This document shows, piece by piece, positions 7,039-13,815 of a stretch of 13,815 bases of DNA (positions are counted from its first letter, which is position 1; the number at the start of each line of letters is the position of its first letter). Source of the DNA: Actinomycetota bacterium (GTDB lineage: Bacteria; Actinomycetota; Acidimicrobiia; Acidimicrobiales; CADCTF01); assembly GCA_019348305.1 (NCBI GenBank), contig JAHWJQ010000038.1:1-13815 (forward strand). The letters run 5' to 3'. The notes below the pieces were generated by a model that worked only from the letters and a program-made list of their open reading frames with translations, did not search any database and was not told where the DNA came from. A program made the translations under genes and the position numbers.

Positions 7039-8181
7039 TCAGACCAAGAGGCGCAGGCCGCCGAGGTCGAGACCGAGCAGGCTGTCGGCCAGTCCCGGCG
7101 ACGGCGCCGGTCCGCCGCCACCAGTGGCCGGCGTGTCGGCGACGGCTGCGGCGACGTCGAGGCGGCCCTTGCAGTTGGGGCTGCCCGAGCCGCAGGCAAC
7201 CCGACGGTCCGCCGTCGCGAGGATCCGCGCCACTGCGGCTTCGGGTGTCGCACCCCGGCTCAGCACCATCGCCGCGGCAGCGGCCACGTGAGGCGTCGCC
7301 ATCGATGTGCCGGCCAGCGCCGCGTACTGGTTGGCCTTGCCTGGTCGCCAGTAGGTGGACAAGACGTCGGAGCCCTCGGTGCCCTTGCCCGCTCCGCCCG
7401 GCGCCACGATCGACCAGCGGGCATTGCCCATCGGGCTCGAGTAGCTGGCCACCCGGTCGTCGGGGCCGGTCGCCCCCACCACGATGGCCGGCAGCTCTCC
7501 GTAGTCGGAGCTGCCGATACCGAGGCCGAGGAGGTTGGTATTGCCCGAGGCCAGCACCACGACCGCGCCCTTCGACCAGGCGTACTCCACGCCTTCGGCG
7601 AACGAGGTCCCGAACAGGCTGGTGATGAGGAAGTTGCCGCCGAGGCTGAGGTTGACCACCCGCGCCCCGTTGTCGACGACCCACCTGATGCCACCGTTGA
7701 TGTCCTCGGTGGTGCCTGAACCCTTGCCGTCGAGGGCTTTGGCGACGACGAGTTCGGCATCGGGGGCCACGCCGGCCACGCCCACGCCGTTGTCCTTGGC
7801 GGCTGCGACGATGCCGGCAACGTGGGTGCCGTGGCCGTTCTCGTCCTGGCCCGAGCCTCCGCAGCGGGACGGGTCACCCCCCGACCCGATGCAGCTGGTA
7901 TGGGCCACGACGGCGCCGGCGAGGTCCTCGTGGCCCAGGTCGATGCCCGTGTCGACGATTCCGATGCGGACGCCGTCGCCTGTGGTCGCCGCCCAGGCCG
8001 CCGGCGCCCCGATCTTGGGAAGCGCCCACTGCTTGGCATAGGACGGGTCATTCGACGCCTCGGCTGGCCAGGCCAACAGGGCGACGACGAGAACGGACAC
8101 GGCAACGGCCAGGCTGTGGCGGCGCCGGCCGGGGACAGCTGTGTGGGGGCCGTCGGCGGCGGCGTGGTTCGGGTTGGTCAT
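7039..8181 (-). CDS. Secreted S8 (subtilisin-like) serine protease without prodomain
   Basis: This is a 380-residue exported serine endopeptidase. Residues 1-43 form a long signal peptide: RRRH, then LAVAVSVLVVALLAW, then a likely AEA-S cleavage site. The catalytic domain starts straight after it with QWALPKIGAPAAW. The triad is D77 (GIVDTG), H117 (NGHGTHVAG) and S293 (GTSMATPHVA), with oxyanion residue N214 (ASGN). C97/C107 and C330/C337 are well placed for two disulfides, as expected outside the cell. No I9 inhibitor prodomain is visible between signal peptide and catalytic core, and there is no LPxTG anchor or C-terminal membrane helix, only a Gly/Pro/Leu-rich tail. The ATG at 8181 follows GAGG with a four-base spacer. 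The gene lies 57 bases downstream of the ECF sigma gene on the same strand. Confidence 0.95.
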   Translation of the reverse strand: MTNPNHAAADGPHTAVPGRRRHSLAVAVSVLVVALLAWPAEASNDPSYAKQWALPKIGAPAAWAATTGDGVRIGIVDTGIDLGHEDLAGAVVAHTSCIGSGGDPSRCGGSGQDENGHGTHVAGIVAAAKDNGVGVAGVAPDAELVVAKALDGKGSGTTEDINGGIRWVVDNGARVVNLSLGGNFLITSLFGTSFAEGVEYAWSKGAVVVLASGNTNLLGLGIGSSDYGELPAIVVGATGPDDRVASYSSPMGNARWSIVAPGGAGKGTEGSDVLSTYWRPGKANQYAALAGTSMATPHVAAAAAMVLSRGATPEAAVARILATADRRVACGSGSPNCKGRLDVAAAVADTPATGGGGPAPSPGLADSLLGLDLGGLRLLV

Positions 8182-8238
8182 GCATCCTCAACGGCGCTGG
8201 GCCGGTGTTTCTCGCGCGCCGCCTGTTCGAGCCCGGTC

Positions 8239-9405
8239 CTAACGGAGGCGGGGCGCCGCCAACAACCCCGCAAGGGCGGCGTCGACCTGGTGGACGGCGG
8301 CGGTGGCGGCCCCCTCGGCCTCCGCCACCACCGCCGCCACCTCATTGAGCGCTGCCGGCACCCCGACCACGACGGCCGGCGGGGGCGAAGGCGGCGCTGC
8401 GGTCGGTGGGGGGGCGACCTCGCCAAGGCCGTCGGGCTCGACTGGAGCCGCGGGAAGCCCGGCGGTGGCCTGCGCCGCGCCGCCGGCCACGTCGGGGGTA
8501 GGCGGGGCCGCCGGTGTGGCCACCACGGCGCCGAGGTGCACGTCTGGGGCGTCCCCCACACCAGGGAGGCTGGCCGGCGGCGCCGGCACGCGGGCCGCAG
8601 GACCGAGCGGGTCGTCGACTGCCGCCAGCGGCGCCACCAGCAGGGCGCCGGCCACGACGCCGCCCACCACCCGCTGGACCATTGCCGGCGCTGGGGGAGC
8701 GAAGCCGAGCACAGAGGCCAGGTTGGCCACGCCGGCGTGGAACACCGCGCTCAGCGACTCCACCGTCCGGCTCAACGGGCCGGCGACGGCGGAGCCGGCC
8801 GCCACCGAGGCGGTGCTGACCGAGGCCGAGGCCGCTCCCTGTTCGGGGCTGGCGGCGCGGTAGGCGAGCACCATCCGCCGCCTCGCCCGCAGGAGCAGGG
8901 AGTCGACGGCGCCGACCGACACCGCGAGCGCAGCGGCGATCTCGCTCGGCCGCCGCCCCTCCACGTCGCGGGCGATGATCACCTCGCGCTGGCGGGACGG
9001 GAGCGTGGCCAGCGCCTGGTGCACAGCCGCCGCCTGCTCGTTGCGCAGCACCGCCTCTTCGCACTCGTCGCGCCCGAGCCCCGCCTCCCCCGCCAGCGGC
9101 TCGTCCACCGGCGTGGTGCGGGCCATGGCCCTCCAGGTGTCCGCGCACAACCGGCCGGCGATGACCTGCACCCACGCCCCGAAGCGGCGGTCGCCGGTGC
9201 ACTGGTGGATCCGTTCGAAGGCCCGCACGAAGGCGGCCTGGGCGACCTCGTCGGCCTCGACAGGGTTGTTCAGGCGTCGCCCGCAGACCCGCCGCACGTG
9301 GTCGTAGTGGCGGTCGAACAACCCCGCGAAGGCCTCCGAGTCGCCCTGTTGCACTGCCCGCACCAAAGCGGCGTCGTCGAGGTCGAGTGCGTGGATGGCC
9401 ACCAT
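8239..9405 (-). CDS. ECF sigma factor with C-terminal transmembrane extension
   Basis: This 388-residue protein is about twice the length of a plain ECF sigma factor. Region 2 spans about 12-95 (DSEAFAGLFDRHYDHVRRVC, then EADEVAQAAFVRAFERI and FGAWVQVIAGRLCADTWR). Region 4 spans about 123-182 (LPSRQREVIIARDVEGRRPSEIAAAL and the helix-turn-helix VSVGAVDSLLLRARRRM). After it come an Ala/Ser-rich linker, one strong hydrophobic helix at about 243-262 (VVGGVVAGALLVAPLAA) and a Pro/Ala/Val-rich tail of about 125 residues that would lie outside the membrane. The ATG at 9405 starts just before the region 2 fold; no Shine-Dalgarno is seen. No anti-sigma gene is adjacent, so the tethered tail may do the sensing. 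It probably shares a transcript with the secreted protease. The sigma assignment is firm; the topology is inferred. Confidence 0.9.
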   Translation of the reverse strand: MVAIHALDLDDAALVRAVQQGDSEAFAGLFDRHYDHVRRVCGRRLNNPVEADEVAQAAFVRAFERIHQCTGDRRFGAWVQVIAGRLCADTWRAMARTTPVDEPLAGEAGLGRDECEEAVLRNEQAAAVHQALATLPSRQREVIIARDVEGRRPSEIAAALAVSVGAVDSLLLRARRRMVLAYRAASPEQGAASASVSTASVAAGSAVAGPLSRTVESLSAVFHAGVANLASVLGFAPPAPAMVQRVVGGVVAGALLVAPLAAVDDPLGPAARVPAPPASLPGVGDAPDVHLGAVVATPAAPPTPDVAGGAAQATAGLPAAPVEPDGLGEVAPPPTAAPPSPPPAVVVGVPAALNEVAAVVAEAEGAATAAVHQVDAALAGLLAAPRLR

Positions 9406-9456
9406 GGTGGCCCAGCTGGGGCGCTATCGGGTCGCCGCTCTAGGAGCAACTGCGCG

Positions 9457-10113
9457 TTAGGGACGAAGTGGTCTGTCCCACCCCGGCGGAGGGCATTCGC
9501 CAGCGCGGCCCGACAGCCGCAGTTCGAGGCGCGGGAAGACGACCTTCTTGGCCGGGACGGCGCCCCGGAACCGCACCAACCACTGGTTCAGCTTGAGGGG
9601 CACCCACAGGACCAGCTCCAGCAACTGGAGCTGCACGAGGGCCACCAGCACCGTGAGCACGGGCACGGCCAGGATGGGCAGCGCGAGCAGCGTGACCAGC
9701 AGCACGGCGGGGGCATCGCAGCTCCATCCTTCACGGCCCCCCGGCTTCACCAGTGCCGCCCACCGCACCGCGGCCCACATGACCCAGCGGTGGAAGAAGG
9801 GGACGTCGAGCTCGCGCATCGCCCGGCGGAATATGCCGTCGGCGTCGGAGTAGGGCAGCAGGGCGTTGGCGGCCAACTCCCGCCAGAGGTGGTCGTGGAG
9901 GATGGCCGCCAGCGTGTACGGCCCGTAGCGGGGCAGGTACCAGACCACCGGCCTGGGTACCGAGGCGAAGTCGGTGCACATGCCCCGGGGGATGGTGTAG
10001 GTGTCCTTACTGGCCCGGTAGCTGAACGACTCCCACACGATCCAGTGCTCGTTGCCGTGCTGCTGGACTACCACCCGGGCGTCGTCGTCGAATCCCGTCG
10101 TCTGCAGGTCCAT
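9457..10113 (-). CDS. DUF1353 domain protein with C-terminal membrane segment
   Basis: This 218-residue protein carries a DUF1353 domain at residues about 24-122. The landmarks are WESFSYRASKDTYTIPRGM, TDFASVPRPV (D48), PYTLAAILHDHLWR (H73, D74) and FRRAMRELDV. Many DUF1353 proteins are short and phage-encoded. Here the domain is followed by a long hydrophobic stretch at about 135-178 (AVLLVTLLALPILAVPVLTV and onward), which could form two helices or a hairpin in the membrane, and then a basic tail. The biochemical function of the domain is unknown to me; a hydrolase-like HD pair is only a suggestion. The ATG at 10113 lies 31 bases after the LigD-like gene; an in-frame GTG at 10128 is possible. 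Nothing else phage-like is nearby. Confidence 0.8.
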   Translation of the reverse strand: MDLQTTGFDDDARVVVQQHGNEHWIVWESFSYRASKDTYTIPRGMCTDFASVPRPVVWYLPRYGPYTLAAILHDHLWRELAANALLPYSDADGIFRRAMRELDVPFFHRWVMWAAVRWAALVKPGGREGWSCDAPAVLLVTLLALPILAVPVLTVLVALVQLQLLELVLWVPLKLNQWLVRFRGAVPAKKVVFPRLELRLSGRAGECPPPGWDRPLRP

Positions 10114-10144
10114 CCCCCAGTAGAACACCCCGCTTCCGCGCCTG

Positions 10145-11131
10145 TCAGCCGTCCGGAACGGCGACGAAGCGCGGGGCCTCCAGCGGCCCTTCGCTGCGAT
10201 GGGCGAGGACGCCGGCAAGGCCTTGGGCCCGGGCCGCTTCCAACAGCACGGCGCCGTCGTCGTAGAGCGGAGCCGTGTTCCAGGCGTCGCCGTCGAGCCC
10301 GAGGTCCTCGAGCAGGGCCCGCCGGTCGGAAAAGGCCAGTGGTGCGGTCGAGTGGCCGTCGAGCCAGGTGATGTCCTCGATGAAGAACGTGGCGCCTGCC
10401 CTGGGCTCGGGCCTGACGAGCTCGCCCACGAAGACCACCGGCAGGGCACCCACCGCCCGGCCGAAGGCGCCCAGCTCGGGCCACCGCTTCGTGACCTCGT
10501 CGCCCGCTGACGTGCGGGCCACGCAGCGGCCGCCGTCGACCGCCACCGCGGCGCGGGTGCCTCCCCAGGCGACGGAGAACCGCCACCGGCCGGCGCCGCT
10601 GGGGAGGTCTGCGGGGATCGGTTCGAGTGGCCGTGCGTCGGCCGGCATGAGCTCGCGTCCCGGGTCCTCCGGCGGGTCCATCCGGTGCATCATCCAGTTC
10701 TTGCCGTCGGTGTGGAACAGCACGTAGCGCCCCTTCGCCCGCTGTCCCCCGAGGACGACCATCACCTCGCGCTCCGAGAACTTCTCCTCTCGGTAGGTGC
10801 CCTGGTCCCACAGGATCACCTTCCCGCCCCCGTACTCGCCCTTGGGGATCTCGCCTTCGAAGTCGTAGTAGCTGAGTGGATGGTCCTCGGTGTGCACCGC
10901 CAGGTGGTTGACCCTGGGGTCGGGCGGGATGCCGCGGGGCACGGCCCAGGACAGCAGCACGCCCCCCCGCTCCAAACGGAAGTCCCAGTGCAGCGAGGTC
11001 GCGTGGTGCTCCTGGACCACGAAACGGGGCCTGCCCTCGCGCTCGTGGTCCGACAGTTCCGGATCGGTGATGCCTGACGGCTCCTCGGTCCTGTCGAAGT
11101 CCCGCATCGACTGGTACTTGCCGAGGGCCAT
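10145..11131 (-). CDS. LigD-type 3'-phosphoesterase fused to a degenerate ligase-like domain
   Basis: The protein has 328 residues. Residues about 30-150 are a DNA-ligase-D 3'-phosphoesterase domain, which trims 3'-ribonucleotides and 3'-phosphates at DNA breaks. The active-site set is complete: H42, H48, D50 and R52 (QEHHATSLHWDFRLE), H84 and Y88 (EDHPLSYYDFEG). Residues about 170-316 follow the order of an ATP-dependent ligase nucleotidyltransferase domain: WRFSVAWGGTR where motif I (KxDG) is expected, FVGELV at motif III, IEDITWLDG at motif IIIa and GLAGVLAHR at motif IV. The motif I lysine is A188 and the motif IV lysine is H311, and there is no OB fold, so ligation is not expected. The frame is intact. 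No Ku or LigD polymerase domain is visible. The Shine-Dalgarno is weak (GGGGAAG, distant). Confidence 0.88.
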   Translation of the reverse strand: MALGKYQSMRDFDRTEEPSGITDPELSDHEREGRPRFVVQEHHATSLHWDFRLERGGVLLSWAVPRGIPPDPRVNHLAVHTEDHPLSYYDFEGEIPKGEYGGGKVILWDQGTYREEKFSEREVMVVLGGQRAKGRYVLFHTDGKNWMMHRMDPPEDPGRELMPADARPLEPIPADLPSGAGRWRFSVAWGGTRAAVAVDGGRCVARTSAGDEVTKRWPELGAFGRAVGALPVVFVGELVRPEPRAGATFFIEDITWLDGHSTAPLAFSDRRALLEDLGLDGDAWNTAPLYDDGAVLLEAARAQGLAGVLAHRSEGPLEAPRFVAVPDG

Positions 11132-11191
11132 CGGGGCAGTCTTCCCCGTTCCCAGCCGCGGCGCCGGCGGTACTGGTCGAGAGCGGGTCGC

Positions 11192-12685
11192 TCACGCCTC
11201 CAGTCGCGGACAGGCGGCCAAGCGGGCGTCGATCGCAGCCTGCCGGCTGGCGTTGTACGCCCACAGCCCGCCCGCCGGGTGGCGATCGCCGGCACACACC
11301 ACGTCGAGGACGAAGGCCGCTGTTGCAGGGTCGAGGCGGGGCAGCGACGCCACCAACTCGGGCACGGCATCGTCGGAGAGTTCGACCAGGTAGTACGCGT
11401 CCAGCTTCGCCGAGGACCCGAAACGCTCGACGTTGCGGCGTACGACCACGGCCTCGGGGTTGGCCACGTTGGTGATGAGGAGGCCGCCGAGGGCAACCAC
11501 CGCGGCGGCCGGCGCCAGCCACGCCCGCCGGGCGCCCACGCCCCCCAGTGATGCGGCGAGGAGGAGGAAGACGGCCCCGATCCACAGGGCGAACAACACG
11601 CTGCAGAGCCGCAGCATGGTGAGCCCGTAGGCCTGCTCGTACAGCCACAGGCGGCGGACGGCCCCGGCCACGATGACCAGCGTCAGCACCACCGCGGCCT
11701 CCGCCAGCACCAGGAACCGCCGGCGGGCGGCGGTGCTCTCCAGCCTGGTGGCGGCCCGCAGGGTCACGAGTACGACAAGGGTGATGGCAGCCACGGCCAA
11801 GAGCTGGAAGAAGCCGCTGCGGGCATAGGCGGCGTAGCTGAGGCCGGCGGTGCGGGTGACATAGGCGGCGCCCCGTACCACGGCCAGCCCCTGGGTGAGG
11901 GTGAAGGCGGCGAACAACCCGACGAGGGCGGCCAGCACGGTGGTGGCTTCCACCGCGCCGAGCGGGCGCGGGCCCTCCCCTGCCAGCTCGAAGGGCGGGG
12001 CCGAAGCCATGCGCAACAGGCCCGCGGCGCCCAGGGCGCCCATGCCCAGGAACACCAGGTGCGCGAACAGGTCGGCGCCGCCGGTGGGCAGCCGGAAGAA
12101 CGAGGCGAACACCGGGTCGGCCGACGCCAGCAGCAGGGCGAGAAGGCAGATCAGCGGCCCGGCGAGGATGCACCCCCGGATGACGGCGCCGGTGGAGCTC
12201 GGCGCCCCCGTCCGCCGGCGGGGCAGCGCCCGCAGCAGGAAGCCGGCGGCGAGGACGCCGTGGGCGAGGGTGTGCAGCGCCCGCCCGCACAGCTCCGGGA
12301 TCGACAGGTCGGTGGGGTCCCCCCGGCGGGCCAGCGACGCCCCCAGGGCGACCAGGGCAACGGCTGCGGCCACGTCCAGCGGGAGGAGCCAAGGGCTCAC
12401 CCGCACCGCCAGCCACAGCCCGAACAGCGGCGCGAGCGCAAGCACCGGCCACGCCCGTCTGTTGACCACCCGCCCCGATGCCAGCAACCCTCCGGCTACC
12501 AGCGCGGGCAGCAGGGCACCGGCCACGCCGGCGACGCCGCTGCGCAAGGCCAGGTCGGTGCCCACGGCGCCGGCCGCCACGGCCGCGAGCACCCGTCCGT
12601 CGGGCGGGCTCAGATCATCGAGGCCGACCCACCCCGTCCACTCCGGCGGCGCCGGCATCGGCTGTTCGACGTCGGTGACTGTCAT
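11192..12685 (-). CDS. DUF4173/DUF4153-type polytopic membrane protein
   Basis: This 497-residue membrane protein has about ten or more hydrophobic segments between residues 31 and 405. Family landmarks are SADPVFASFFRLP (188-200), YARSGFFQLLAVAAITLVVL (287-306), RLWLYEQAYGLTMLRL (345-360) and the C-terminal soluble part beginning NPEAVVVRRNVER (409-421), followed by LDAYYLVELSDDAVPELV. These fit the DUF4173/DUF4153 group found beside two-component systems in actinobacteria. No biochemical function is established. The ATG at 12685 has a strong GGGAGGAG upstream. Its first bases form an ATGA overlap with the kinase stop codon, so translational coupling to the sensor kinase is very likely. The protein may be an output of, or accessory to, that system. 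Confidence 0.88.
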   Translation of the reverse strand: MTVTDVEQPMPAPPEWTGWVGLDDLSPPDGRVLAAVAAGAVGTDLALRSGVAGVAGALLPALVAGGLLASGRVVNRRAWPVLALAPLFGLWLAVRVSPWLLPLDVAAAVALVALGASLARRGDPTDLSIPELCGRALHTLAHGVLAAGFLLRALPRRRTGAPSSTGAVIRGCILAGPLICLLALLLASADPVFASFFRLPTGGADLFAHLVFLGMGALGAAGLLRMASAPPFELAGEGPRPLGAVEATTVLAALVGLFAAFTLTQGLAVVRGAAYVTRTAGLSYAAYARSGFFQLLAVAAITLVVLVTLRAATRLESTAARRRFLVLAEAAVVLTLVIVAGAVRRLWLYEQAYGLTMLRLCSVLFALWIGAVFLLLAASLGGVGARRAWLAPAAAVVALGGLLITNVANPEAVVVRRNVERFGSSAKLDAYYLVELSDDAVPELVASLPRLDPATAAFVLDVVCAGDRHPAGGLWAYNASRQAAIDARLAACPRLEA

Positions 12686-13683
12686 GGGGCTCCTCCCGGA
12701 AGCACGACCACCATCCGACAGCCCCGCGGCTCGCGCCGCTCGGGACGGACGTGGCCGCCGTGCAGGTCGACGATCCAGCGGACGATGGCCAGACCGAGGC
12801 CGGCACCCCCCGAGGTGGAGGCGCGGGCCGCGTCGGCACGGTAGAAGCGTTCGAAGACCCGGGCGGCATCGGCTTCGGCGATGCCCGGCCCCTCGTCCGC
12901 CACGGCGATGACCACCCGGTCGCGGTCTCGCCGAGCAGTGAGCTCCACACCGCCGCCGGCGGGCGAGTGGCGGACCGCGTTCTCCAACAGGTTGGCGATC
13001 ACCTGGTGCACCCGCTCGGGATCACCGTGGACGGCCAGGCCGGGTGGATCGACGTCCACCGCCAGCCGCACCTGGGGCGCGTGCAGGCGGCACTCCTGCG
13101 TCGCGTCCTCGAGCACCCCCTGCAGCTCGAAGTTCTCCATCTGCAGCGGTAGGGCCCCTGACTCGAGCCGGGAGAGGTCGAGCAGTTGGGTGACGAGACG
13201 CCCCAGCCGCTCGACCTGCTTGAGCATGGCCGAGAGGGTGTCGGGCGCTGCCGGCTCCACCCCGTCCACCACGTTCTCGAGCACGGCCTGCAGGGCGCTG
13301 ATCGGGGTCCGCAGCTCGTGGCTCACGTTGGCCACCAGGTCTCGGCGCAGGCGGTCCACCTCCTCCAGCTCAGCGGCCATGGCGTTGAACGCCCGGGCCA
13401 GCTCTCCCACCTCGTCCCGAGAGGTCGCTGTCACCCGCCGGCCGTGCTCGCCCTTGGCCATGGACCGCGCCGCGGCAGCCATCTCCCGCAACGGCGAGGT
13501 CATGCCCCTGGCCAGCACCTGCACCATGGCCAGGGCGATCAACGCCGCCACGCCAGCCCGGGTCACGGGCTTCACGTCCCAGCGCAAGCCCACCTCGTTG
13601 ACGGCGAGGGTGACGACCACCGCACCCACGATGAGCAGTCCGAGCTTGAGCTTGATCGACGAGATCCGGTCCAGGGGCCGCAT
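12682..13683 (-). CDS. Membrane sensor histidine kinase (HAMP-HisKA-HATPase)
   Basis: This 333-residue sensor kinase has two N-terminal membrane helices (about 12-31 and 40-59) with almost no extracytoplasmic loop. A HAMP domain follows (about 60-112, PLREMAAAARSMAKGEHGRRV and DEVGELARAFNAMA). The dimerisation domain has phospho-acceptor H122 (NVSHELRTPISAL). The ATPase domain has an N-box NLLENAVRHSP (231-241), D263EGPGI, FERFYRADAAR and GGAGLGLAIV (292-301). With so little outside the membrane, it probably senses within the membrane or through a partner, possibly the DUF4173 protein. The ATG at 13683 shares its A with the stop codon of the response regulator (TGATG), and its own stop overlaps the next start. 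It would phosphorylate the adjacent regulator; the stimulus is unknown. Confidence 0.95.
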   Translation of the reverse strand: MRPLDRISSIKLKLGLLIVGAVVVTLAVNEVGLRWDVKPVTRAGVAALIALAMVQVLARGMTSPLREMAAAARSMAKGEHGRRVTATSRDEVGELARAFNAMAAELEEVDRLRRDLVANVSHELRTPISALQAVLENVVDGVEPAAPDTLSAMLKQVERLGRLVTQLLDLSRLESGALPLQMENFELQGVLEDATQECRLHAPQVRLAVDVDPPGLAVHGDPERVHQVIANLLENAVRHSPAGGGVELTARRDRDRVVIAVADEGPGIAEADAARVFERFYRADAARASTSGGAGLGLAIVRWIVDLHGGHVRPERREPRGCRMVVVLPGGAP

Positions 13684-13815
13684 CAGCCGGCCTCGGTGCG
13701 CTCTGCGGCGTAGCCGACCCCATGCACGGTGCGGATGACGCCGGCGCCCAACTTGTTGCGTAGCGCCCGGATGTGGGAGTCGACCGTGCGGGCCCCTGAG
13801 CCGTCGCGGTACCCC
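13683..13815 (-). CDS. OmpR/PhoB-type response regulator, C-terminal fragment (5' end outside window)
   Basis: My own minus-strand translation from the right edge gives 43 residues ending in a TGA at 13685-13683. The segment GARTVDSHIRALRNKLG followed by VIRTVHGVGYAAE is the recognition helix and wing of the OmpR/PhoB winged-helix domain. The receiver domain and start lie beyond the window. The stop overlaps the kinase start (TGATG), the usual arrangement for a cognate two-component pair. It would be the DNA-binding output of the kinase; no target site can be named from this fragment. Confidence 0.92.
   Translation of the reverse strand, partial: GYRDGSGARTVDSHIRALRNKLGAGVIRTVHGVGYAAERTEAG

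Noticed and set aside
9457..10113. DUF1353 gene as a sign of a prophage or phage remnant
   Set aside because: No integrase, capsid, portal, tail or lysis gene is present, and the surrounding genes are ordinary chromosomal families in one strand run.
7822..10371. A very long open frame on the plus strand, about 850 codons
   Set aside because: It lies opposite the protease, sigma factor and DUF1353 genes. Its translation is a low-complexity Arg/Gly/His-rich chain with no recognisable domain, as expected from the antisense of high-GC genes.
10068..12452. An open frame of about 790 codons on the minus strand, in another frame across the LigD-like and DUF4173 genes
   Set aside because: The product is Arg/Gly/Pro-rich without motifs, while the alternative frames contain clear conserved families.

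Overview
The window is high-GC, densely coded bacterial DNA with GTG starts, very short gaps and several starts that lack a Shine-Dalgarno sequence. The protein families point to an actinomycete: an Rv2578c-type radical SAM protein, a SEC-C methionine aminopeptidase, DUF5709 and DUF2795 proteins, and a LigD-type phosphoesterase. An Acidimicrobiia-like lineage is possible, but nothing here fixes the rank. I see no rRNA, tRNA, CRISPR array, insertion sequence or prophage block, and no gene-free stretch longer than about 150 bases.

Layout. (1) 1-983, minus: 5' part of a secreted ice-binding-like (DUF3494) protein with an Ig-like domain; it runs off the left edge. (2) 1131-3573, minus: an ArsC-family thioredoxin-fold protein, a radical SAM protein and methionine aminopeptidase, read in that order. 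(3) 3594-4465, plus: a TIGR00725 (LOG-like) protein and an acidic DUF5709 protein. (4) 4449-6636: two divergent AI-2E/PerM-family membrane proteins whose start regions meet at a small palindrome, followed on the plus strand by a DUF2795 protein (6654-7007). (5) 7039-13815: seven genes in a row on the minus strand. In transcription order they are a response regulator (cut by the right edge), a sensor kinase, a DUF4173 membrane protein, a LigD-type phosphoesterase fused to a ligase-like domain, a DUF1353 protein with a membrane tail, an ECF sigma factor with a transmembrane C-terminal extension, and a secreted subtilisin-like protease.

How the genes may work together. The regulator, kinase and DUF4173 genes overlap at their stop and start codons and are probably translated as a unit, which suggests a signalling system reporting on or controlling the envelope protein. 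The sigma factor and the secreted protease are adjacent and co-directional, so a membrane-tethered sigma factor and an exported protease may be co-expressed. The phosphoesterase keeps every catalytic residue expected for 3'-end healing. Its attached ligase-like domain has lost both key lysines and has no OB fold, so it is probably a non-ligating accessory domain. No Ku, LigD polymerase or anti-sigma gene is visible.

The items most worth a second look are the phosphoesterase/pseudo-ligase fusion, the mirror-image promoter-like palindrome between the two AI-2E paralogues, and the membrane-anchored sigma factor next to the exported protease.
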